From: Faecalibacterium sp. UBA1360
Lineage (GTDB): Bacteria > Bacillota > Clostridia > Oscillospirales > Ruminococcaceae
Length of the DNA stretch: 9,191 nt
Assembly: GCA_002306375.1 (NCBI GenBank)
Contig: DBRU01000064.1
Coordinates: 7,507-16,697 of the forward strand
Direction: 5' to 3'
This document shows, one piece after another, positions 1-5,135 of the stretch; within the stretch, counting starts at the first letter, position 1, and the number at the start of each line of letters is the position of its first letter. The notes beneath the pieces were generated by a model. It had not been told where the DNA came from. It ran no database searches and saw only the letters and a program-made list of their open reading frames with translations. Both the position numbers and the translations under genes were made by a program.

Positions 1-1722
<1,722 letters not shown>

Positions 1723-1739
1723 TTTCACACGATTTTTCC

Positions 1740-1778
1740 AAACCGCCAAACTTTGGCGCGCGGGCATTGTGGGTTTTT
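1740..1778 (+). terminator. Possible weak terminator after carB
   Basis: The 15-base palindrome CGCCAAACTTTGGCG (1744-1758) can form a six-pair hairpin with a three-base loop. A GGGTTTTT stretch follows at 1771-1778, but 12 bases lie between the stem and the T-run. The flanking AAAC (1740-1743) could pair with GTTT (1773-1776) to close that gap. The position, 18 bases after the carB stop and just before a new promoter, suits a terminator, but the structure is imperfect. Confidence 0.35.
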
Positions 1779-1828
1779 ATCAGAATTGACAATTTTTGCT
1801 CAACTGTGTCTGTTTTTTGCAAAATCCC

Positions 1829-1857
1829 TTGATTCTGCGCCATATTTTTCATATAAT
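1829..1857 (+). promoter_or_regulatory. Sigma-A-type promoter of the HU gene
   Basis: The -35 is TTGATT (1829-1834) and the -10 is TATAAT (1852-1857), with a 17-base spacer. Transcription would start near 1864, giving a leader of about 74 bases. That leader is GC-rich and holds two small stem candidates (GGCGC 1877-1881 with GCGCC 1890-1894; CCCCGCGGGG at 1893-1902). A second, weaker arrangement lies just upstream: TTGCAA (1817-1822), 18 bases, CATATT (1841-1846). TTGACA at 1786-1791 has no matching -10 at a normal distance. TTGCAAAATCCC at 1817-1828 recurs at the folT promoter. Confidence 0.8.
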
Positions 1858-1937
1858 TGGTAGCGTTAAATCAAACGGCGCCGCGCTGCGCGCCCCGCGG
1901 GGGTCTTGCGGGCCGATGAAACAGGAGATAAAAGCAA

Positions 1938-2213
1938 ATGACAAGATCGCAGTTGATTACCAAAGTTTCCAACGAGACGGGCCTGACCGCCGGCCAGGTG
2001 GAAAAGGTCATGGACGGCATTTTCGGCACCATCGGCGATGTGCTGCGGGATGGGGAAAAGGTCACCATCGCGGGCTTCGGCCGCTTTGAGATGCGCGAGC
2101 GCCAGACCAAGAACTTCACCAACCCCAAGACCAAGGTCACCAGCCAGCTCAAGCCCACCGCCATCCCGGGCTTCAAGGCCAGCGGCCGCCTGAAGGAAAA
2201 GGTCGCGAAATAA
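1938..2213 (+). CDS. hup: HU-family DNA-binding protein
   Basis: The product has 91 residues, the usual HU length. HU is a small basic dimer that bends and compacts DNA and supports replication, repair and recombination. The family pattern is visible: N-terminal helices (MTRSQLITKVSNETGLTAGQ...), the core GEKVTIAGFGRFEMRER at about residues 39-55, then the beta-arm with NP at 62-63, and a C-terminal PGFKASGRLKEKV. The proline expected to intercalate into DNA is present. The arm is unusual, however: RNPxTGE, common in HU, reads TNPKTK here, and RxG before it is replaced by TKNF. The start is well supported by AGGAG (1923-1927) ten bases before the ATG, and by a strong promoter. The gene has its own promoter and is followed by a long hairpin, so it is probably monocistronic. 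HU is a safer call than IHF, because IHF subunits carry different arm motifs and are uncommon in Firmicutes. Confidence 0.93.
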   Translation: MTRSQLITKVSNETGLTAGQVEKVMDGIFGTIGDVLRDGEKVTIAGFGRFEMRERQTKNFTNPKTKVTSQLKPTAIPGFKASGRLKEKVAK

Positions 2214-2222
2214 ACCGCGAAA

Positions 2223-2286
2223 CCGCACCGCTGTTATGCAACGCCCCCGGCCATCCGGCCGGGGGCGTTGCATAACAGCGGTGCGG
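2223..2286 (+). terminator. Perfect 30-bp inverted repeat after hup, likely 3'-end hairpin
   Basis: Bases 2223-2252 are exactly complementary to 2257-2286, leaving a four-base ATCC loop. The outer part of the arm begins CCGCACCGCTGTTATGCAAC and the inner part is CGCCCCCGGCC. It begins ten bases after the HU stop codon, so it would end the HU transcript. It lacks the usual T-run; the next bases are GCCCGCCGCCGCGGG, and a short T-run appears only at 2305-2309. It may terminate with help, protect the 3' end from nucleases, or be a copy of a dispersed palindromic repeat. The inverted repeat itself is certain; its role is inferred. Confidence 0.6.
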
Positions 2287-2321
2287 GCCCGCCGCCGCGG
2301 GAAATTTTTCTGCGCCGTATC

Positions 2322-2349
2322 TTGCAAAATCCCGCGGGCGGTGTATAAT
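2322..2349 (+). promoter_or_regulatory. Promoter of the folT riboswitch transcript
   Basis: The -35 is TTGCAA (2322-2327) and the -10 is a perfect TATAAT (2344-2349), with a 16-base spacer. Transcription should start near 2356, just before the riboswitch hairpins. An imperfect inverted repeat brackets the -35: CCGCCGCGGGA at 2292-2302 against TCCCGCGGGCGG at 2330-2341, differing by one unpaired C in the second arm. It could be an operator or a chance product of GC-rich sequence. The 12-mer TTGCAAAATCCC covers the -35 and part of the spacer. Confidence 0.8.
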
Positions 2350-2359
2350 GGGGAAGATA

Positions 2360-2383
2360 TGTTCGGGGCGGCCGCTCCGAACA
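2360..2383 (+). promoter_or_regulatory. Accessory hairpin directly 5' of the riboswitch aptamer
   Basis: TGTTCGGGGC (2360-2369) pairs with GCTCCGAACA (2374-2383) in ten pairs, one of them G-U, around a GGCC loop. It starts a few bases after the predicted transcription start and ends where aptamer helix P1 begins, so the two helices could stack end to end. It is not part of the THF aptamer core as I know it. It may protect the 5' end or help the aptamer fold. Confidence 0.6.
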
Positions 2384-2478
2384 GGCAGAGTAGGGACCCG
2401 CGCGTTAAGTGCCTGACCAACGGGGAGTTGTGGCAGGACGAAGCCTTGTGCGCGGTGCGGGTCCCGCATCCCACTGCT
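2384..2478 (+). promoter_or_regulatory. Tetrahydrofolate (THF) riboswitch aptamer
   Basis: The RNA matches the class described upstream of folT in Firmicutes. Conserved elements in order are GAGTAGG (2388-2394), GCGTTAAGTG (2402-2411), ACGAAG (2438-2443), GCGCGGTG (2450-2457) and GCATCC (2466-2471). Visible helices are P1, GGCAG 2384-2388 with CTGCT 2474-2478 (one G-U); P2, GGACCCGC 2394-2401 with GCGGGTCC 2457-2464; P3, CCTG 2412-2415 with CAGG 2434-2437, enclosing a CAAC/GTTG stem; and the short P4 loop. It binds reduced folates such as tetrahydrofolate. In known cases it lowers expression of the folate transporter when folate is plentiful. It lies between a strong promoter and folT on the same strand, which supports the call. 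I identified it by comparison with remembered sequence and structure of the class, not by a covariance search. Confidence 0.93.
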
Positions 2479-2506
2479 GCACACTGACAGAGCGCTGTTG
2501 CAGAAG

Positions 2507-2549
2507 GGGACCCGTGCGTGCCTTTTTGCGCCGGGCGCTCTTTTGTTTT
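2507..2549 (+). promoter_or_regulatory. Candidate expression platform of the folT riboswitch
   Basis: GGGACCCG at 2507-2514 is a direct repeat of the sequence containing the 5' strand of P2 (2393-2400). Both copies are complementary to CGGGTCCC (2458-2465). The downstream copy can extend to an 11-pair helix (2455-2465 with 2507-2517, two G-U) that excludes P2. Just after it, GCGT (2516-2519) and CC (2521-2522) can pair with GGGCGC (2533-2538), G2520 bulged, followed by TCTTTTGTTTT (2539-2549): a plausible intrinsic terminator sharing two bases with the alternative helix. Ligand-stabilised P2 would then free the terminator to form. The pairings are seen; the switching logic is inferred. Confidence 0.45.
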
Positions 2550-2557
2550 CCCCTTTG

Positions 2558-2588
2558 CCCGGCAGGGCAGGGAAGCGCGCTGCCCGGG
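2558..2588 (+). promoter_or_regulatory. Hairpin in the folT leader before the ribosome-binding site
   Basis: CCCGGCAG (2558-2565) pairs with CTGCC (2580-2584) and GGG (2586-2588), C2585 bulged, around a 14-base loop. It ends 15 bases before the AAAGGAGGG ribosome-binding site at 2604-2612 and does not cover it. No T-run follows, so it does not look like a terminator. It may be a secondary element of the leader or simply a GC-rich fold. Confidence 0.35.
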
Positions 2589-2616
2589 TGCGGCCCAGCC
2601 TGTAAAGGAGGGCGCC

Positions 2617-3192
2617 ATGACCCGTACCACCCTGACCCCCGCCGCCAGTTTCTGCGACCGCCTGTTTGTGCAGGCCGTGCAGGAACTGCACAGCCCCCGC
2701 ACCCTGGCCACCGCCGCCGTTCTGTCGGCGCTGCACCTGATCCTCAACCAGTTCACGATCCCCGTGTCCAGCCTGCTGGAAGTGGGCTTCGATTTCTTGG
2801 CCGCCGCCGCCATCGGCTACCTGTGCGGGCCCTGGGTGGCGGGGCTGTCCGGCATCGTCACCGACGTGTTCGGTTACGTGCTGCGCCCCAACGGCCCCTA
2901 TTTCCCCGGCTGGACCCTCAGCGCCATTCTGGCCGGCATTTTGTACGGCCTTTGGTACTACCGCCGCCCGGTCAAGCTGTGGCGCGTCATCGCCTGCAAG
3001 GCCATGGCCGTGGTCATTTTCAACTTTTTCCTCACCCCGCTGTGGCTGCACTTCGTGTACGGGCAGGCCTTTGTGGTGCTCAGCAGCCTGCGGTTCGTCA
3101 AAAACATCATCAAATTCCCCATCGACGTGGTGCTGCTTCTGTTGGTGCTCAAGACCTGTGAGCGATACCGGGCCCGGCGCCGCACAACATGA
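2617..3192 (+). CDS. folT: Folate ECF transporter S component FolT
   Basis: The 191-residue product is the substrate-binding membrane subunit (S component) of an energy-coupling-factor importer. It captures folate at the outer face and works with a shared EcfT/EcfA module, which is not in this window. About six hydrophobic segments are visible, at roughly residues 30-48, 54-70, 72-88, 98-115, 122-142 and 162-178. The N-terminal RTLATAAVLSALHLIL resembles the helix-1 small-residue motif (AxxxA-like) that docks S components onto EcfT. GPYFPGWTLSAILAGILYG at about 93-111 is typical of the FolT group. The ATG at 2617 is preceded by AGGAGG (2606-2611) at five bases. An in-frame ATG at 2518 lies inside the leader, lacks a ribosome-binding site and would add a non-membrane GC-rich stretch, so I reject it. 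The THF riboswitch upstream makes folate the expected substrate. folC, often found nearby in other genomes, is absent here. Confidence 0.92.
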   Translation: MTRTTLTPAASFCDRLFVQAVQELHSPRTLATAAVLSALHLILNQFTIPVSSLLEVGFDFLAAAAIGYLCGPWVAGLSGIVTDVFGYVLRPNGPYFPGWTLSAILAGILYGLWYYRRPVKLWRVIACKAMAVVIFNFFLTPLWLHFVYGQAFVVLSSLRFVKNIIKFPIDVVLLLLVLKTCERYRARRRTT

Positions 3193-3194
3193 AC

Positions 3195-3228
3195 AAAGTC
3201 CCGGACGGCATGCCGTCCGGGACTTTTT
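3195..3228. terminator. Bidirectional intrinsic terminator between folT and the ABC ATPase gene
   Basis: AAAGTCCCGGACGG (3195-3208) and CCGTCCGGGACTTT (3213-3226) form a perfect 14-pair stem around CATG; the whole 32 bases are palindromic. T-run 3224-3228 follows the stem on the plus strand. On the minus strand the stem runs into TTTGTT, a weaker tail. It begins three bases after the folT stop and lies before the stop of the convergent gene at 3232, so it probably ends both transcripts. Confidence 0.9.
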
Positions 3229-3231
3229 GAT

Positions 3232-3933
3232 TCACCATTCGATCTCGGCCACCGGGGTGGGGCGGGGGTTGGGGCGCATTTCGGTGACCCGCCCGCTCTG
3301 GAAGCGGATCAGCCGGTCCGCCATGGGGGCCAGGGCGCTGTTGTGGGTGATCAGCAGCACGGTGATGCCCTCCCGGCGGCAGGTGTCCTGCAACAATTGC
3401 AGGATCTGCTTGCCGGTCTTGTAGTCCAGCGCGCCGGTGGGCTCGTCGCACAACAGCAGCTTGGGGTTCTTGGCCAGCGCCCGGGCAATGGACACCCGCT
3501 GCTGCTCGCCGCCGGACAGCTGCGCCGGAAAATTGTTCCTGCGCCCGGCCAGGCCCACCTTGTCCAGCGTTTCGGCGGGGTCCAGGGCGTCGCGGCAGAC
3601 CTGGGCGGCCAACTCCACATTTTCCAGCGCGGTCAGGTTGGGCACCAGGTTGTAAAACTGGAACACGAACCCGATGTCGGTGCGGCGGTAGGCCACCAGT
3701 TCCTTGGGCGTGCAGCGGGCGATGTCCCGCCCGTCCACGATCACCCGGCCGGAGGTCGGGCTGTCCATGCCGCCCAGGATGTTCAGCGCGGTGGTCTTGC
3801 CCGCGCCGGACGCGCCCAAAATCACGGCCAGCTCGCCCCGCTCCACAAAAAAGCTGGCGTCGTCCAGCGCGCGGATGGCTGTCTCGCCGCTTCTGTATTC
3901 CTTGATCACATGGTCAAATTGAATGTACGACAT
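3232..3933 (-). CDS. ABC transporter ATP-binding protein, MacB/LolD type, without adjacent permease
   Basis: This complete 233-residue ATPase hydrolyses ATP to drive a membrane partner. Walker A is GASGAGKT (residues 40-47), the Q-loop glutamine is 92 (FQFYNLVPNL), the signature LSGGEQQR starts at 139, Walker B KLLLCDEPTGALD runs 158-170 with catalytic E164, and the switch histidine is H197 (LLITHN). The spacing and the YNLVPNLTALENVE segment place it with the MacB/LolD/FtsE-like group, whose members normally pair with FtsX/MacB-type permeases that export peptides, lipoproteins or drugs or move lipids. No permease is beside it: the gene ends at a shared terminator and its upstream neighbour is a divergent TetR regulator. 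The ATG has GAAAGGAG (complement of 3943-3950) nine bases upstream. The TetR neighbour may control it. Family is certain; substrate is unknown. Confidence 0.93.
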   Translation of the reverse strand: MSYIQFDHVIKEYRSGETAIRALDDASFFVERGELAVILGASGAGKTTALNILGGMDSPTSGRVIVDGRDIARCTPKELVAYRRTDIGFVFQFYNLVPNLTALENVELAAQVCRDALDPAETLDKVGLAGRRNNFPAQLSGGEQQRVSIARALAKNPKLLLCDEPTGALDYKTGKQILQLLQDTCRREGITVLLITHNSALAPMADRLIRFQSGRVTEMRPNPRPTPVAEIEW

Positions 3934-3997
3934 AGCTGTGCGCTCCTTTCGTCCGCCGCCGGGGCGCGGCGGGCCCGGGTGCTCTTTCTCTGTCTGT

Positions 3998-4027
3998 ATT
4001 GTACGACAAAAAGCCCCGTGTCATCAA
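3998..4027 (-). promoter_or_regulatory. Probable promoter of the orphan ABC ATPase gene
   Basis: Read on the minus strand, TTGATG (4027-4022) and TACAAT (4003-3998) are separated by 18 bases. Transcription would start near 3991. The leader of roughly 58 bases contains a seven-pair GC hairpin (CCGCCGC 3953-3959 with GCGGCGG 3966-3972 on the plus strand) just upstream of the ribosome-binding site. Confidence 0.6.
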
Positions 4028-4082
4028 GCGACAATCAACACCATGTTGTCCAGAAATGATTTTGTGGTATAATGACAAAAAG
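4005..4082. promoter_or_regulatory. Candidate operator region between the divergent ABC and tetR genes
   Basis: GACAAAAAG occurs twice in the same orientation, at 4005-4013 beside the ABC promoter -10 and at 4074-4082 right after the tetR -10. GACAA (4030-4034) faces TTGTC (4046-4050) across 11 bases, and the latter overlaps the tetR -35. TTGTACGACAA (3999-4009) is also palindromic. A TetR dimer binding such half-sites could control both promoters. The repeats are seen; binding is inferred. Confidence 0.35.
4046..4073 (+). promoter_or_regulatory. Extended -10 promoter of the tetR-family gene
   Basis: The -35 is TTGTCC (4046-4051), the spacer is 16 bases, and the -10 is TATAAT (4068-4073) with TGG directly before it (TGnTATAAT), the extended -10 form. 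Transcription would start near 4080, only about 22 bases before the start codon. Confidence 0.75.
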
Positions 4083-4101
4083 ACACACCCCGGAGGTCCC
4101 T

Positions 4102-4701
4102 ATGAACAAGCAGCCCCACATCACCGAACAGACCCGCGCCAACCTGCAGGAGGCGTTCTGGCAGTTGTACACCCGCAAAGGGGTCGAGCACATCACCGTG
4201 CGGGAGATCACCACCCTGGCCGGGTACAACCGCGGCACCTTTTACCTGTATTACCGGGACGTGTACGATCTGCTGCACAGCATCGAGGACGACATCATCG
4301 CCCGCATCGACGCCGTCGTCACCCGGGCCGCCGCCCAGCCGCCCCAGCGCATGCTGCCCAGCCTGCTGGAATCGGTGACCGGCCTTTTGCGGGACAGCGA
4401 GCGCTACACCGCCGTGCTGCTGGGCGAACACGGCGACCCCCGCTTTTCGGCCCGGCTCAAATCGGCCATCCGCCCGCTGGCAAGGCGCTGCTTTGCTCCC
4501 TGCGCCGGGCGCACCGAGGCCGAGACCGAACTGCTCACCGAGTTTTATCTGTCCGGCGCGCTGGGGGCGGTCATCCGCTGGAATACCGGCGACACCGGCG
4601 TTGCGGGCGAGCGCCTGATCGAACTGCTGGTCACGGCCGTCATACCCAGCCCCGGGGCGGCGCCCGACCCGGCCCCCGCCCCCGGACCGCCCGCGCCCTG
4701 A
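4102..4701 (+). CDS. TetR/AcrR-family transcriptional regulator
   Basis: The 199-residue product is a one-component dimeric repressor type: an N-terminal helix-turn-helix binds DNA and a C-terminal helical domain senses a ligand. The DNA-binding part is clear: helix 1 with TRANLQEAFWQLYTRKG (11-27), then ITVREITTLAGYNRGTFYLY (31-50), the family hallmark, followed by YRDVYDLLHSIE. The layout of the C-terminal half (LLRDSERYTAVLLGEHGDPRF at about 95-115) resembles the TetR_C_8-like group found in Firmicutes. Residues 181-199 form an odd tail rich in proline and alanine with no likely fold. The ATG at 4102 has GGAGG (4092-4096) at five bases. An in-frame ATG at 4072 overlaps the -10 box and precedes the transcription start, so it is rejected. 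The divergent ABC ATPase gene is the obvious candidate target. The ligand is unknown. Confidence 0.92.
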   Translation: MNKQPHITEQTRANLQEAFWQLYTRKGVEHITVREITTLAGYNRGTFYLYYRDVYDLLHSIEDDIIARIDAVVTRAAAQPPQRMLPSLLESVTGLLRDSERYTAVLLGEHGDPRFSARLKSAIRPLARRCFAPCAGRTEAETELLTEFYLSGALGAVIRWNTGDTGVAGERLIELLVTAVIPSPGAAPDPAPAPGPPAP

Positions 4702-4763
4702 ACCCGCCGCATCCCTTTTCCGGGCCGGGGCTTCGTGCCGCCGCTGCTTTGGCGACCGTCTGC

Positions 4764-4805
4764 CGGGCCAAAACCGGCGGCTGCGTTCCCGCCGGTTTTG
4801 GCCCG
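4764..4805 (+). terminator. 17-bp perfect hairpin downstream of tetR
   Basis: Bases 4764-4780 pair perfectly with 4789-4805 around the eight-base loop CTGCGTTC. The stem contains GCCAAAACCGGCGG and its complement. No T-run follows directly. It lies 62 bases after the tetR stop and is followed by a second hairpin with a T-run, so the pair may act together as a 3' end. Confidence 0.5.
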
Positions 4806-4834
4806 CTGCGGTTGCCCCGTTTCACCCTCTTTTT

Positions 4835-4870
4835 GGCCCTGGACCCGCCCCAGGTCCCGGGGCCTTTTCC
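4835..4870 (+). terminator. Intrinsic terminator after tetR
   Basis: GGCCC (4835-4839) pairs with GGGCC (4860-4864) and GGACC (4841-4845) with GGTCC (4853-4857), with T4840 facing CG 4858-4859 as a small internal loop. The apical loop is CGCCCCA. TTTTCC follows at 4865-4870. This is the best candidate for the end of the tetR transcript before the BMP operon. Confidence 0.7.
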
Positions 4871-4892
4871 TTGCCGAAGCGGAGGAGGGAAG

Positions 4893-4922
4893 ACAAAATT
4901 TTTGTGCAAAAGTAATACTTTT
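4893..4922. other. AT-rich island with two adjacent palindromes
   Basis: ACAAAATTTTTGT (4893-4905) and AAAAGTAATACTTTT (4908-4922) are each perfect palindromes around one central base, separated by two bases. They stand between the tetR terminator and the BMP promoter, in a 433-base gap (4702-5135) with no gene. They look like protein-binding sites, but lie about 100 bases upstream of the mapped promoter, and I see no good -35/-10 pair here. Between 4923 and 5018 I see only AT-rich sequence. Confidence 0.4.
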
Positions 4923-5018
4923 TAAGTCTGACTTTGTGCTTTTTTCCCATCCCGACCCGACAAAGCACCACAAAAACCACCGGGATTCACAATTTTTTTA
5001 CATTTGCTCCAAACCCCA

Positions 5019-5047
5019 TTGCAAAAGCCCACGGTTTTGTCTACAAT
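5019..5047 (+). promoter_or_regulatory. Promoter of the BMP-family transporter operon
   Basis: The -35 is TTGCAA (5019-5024) and the -10 is TACAAT (5042-5047), with a 17-base spacer. Transcription would start near 5054, leaving a leader of about 82 bases. The -35 is part of TTGCAAAAGCCC, one base different from the 12-mer at the folT and HU promoters. I find no purine riboswitch and no recognisable PurR box. Confidence 0.78.
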
Positions 5048-5058
5048 AGAGCGGTAAG

Positions 5059-5085
5059 GCGGCGCGGCCGGTTTCGGCGCGCCGC
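5059..5085 (+). promoter_or_regulatory. GC-rich hairpin in the leader of the BMP operon
   Basis: GCGGCGCG (5059-5066) pairs with CGCGCCGC (5078-5085), and CCG (5068-5070) with CGG (5075-5077), leaving G5067 bulged and a GTTT loop. It lies about five bases after the predicted transcription start, and GGTTTCATTTTGTTTTG follows. That tail is T-rich but interrupted, so this could be a leaky terminator or a 5' stabilising hairpin. Confidence 0.4.
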
Positions 5086-5135
5086 GGTTTCATTTTGTTT
5101 TGCTTGCAACGAACAAAAGGGAAGGAGAACCACCT

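Noticed and set aside
1786..1791. Perfect TTGACA as the -35 of the HU promoter
   Set aside because: At 16-18 bases downstream the sequence is GTCTGT-like with no resemblance to TATAAT; TTGATT (1829) with TATAAT (1852) at 17 bases is far better.
2223..2286. Long inverted repeat considered as part of a CRISPR array or insertion-sequence end
   Set aside because: There is only one copy, no spacers, no transposase and no target duplication; hairpin at a transcript end is the simpler reading.
2236..2487. Possible small gene over the 30-bp hairpin, folT promoter and riboswitch
   Set aside because: The frame starts inside a perfect inverted repeat, has no ribosome-binding site, and covers a promoter and a conserved RNA structure.
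1866..2813. Minus-strand open frame across hup, the riboswitch and folT (315 codons)
   Set aside because: It crosses two promoters, a long hairpin and a conserved riboswitch, and its translation resembles no protein family.
5048..5135. Purine riboswitch upstream of the BMP operon
   Set aside because: The three-way junction core bases of that class are not present; only a simple GC hairpin can be drawn.
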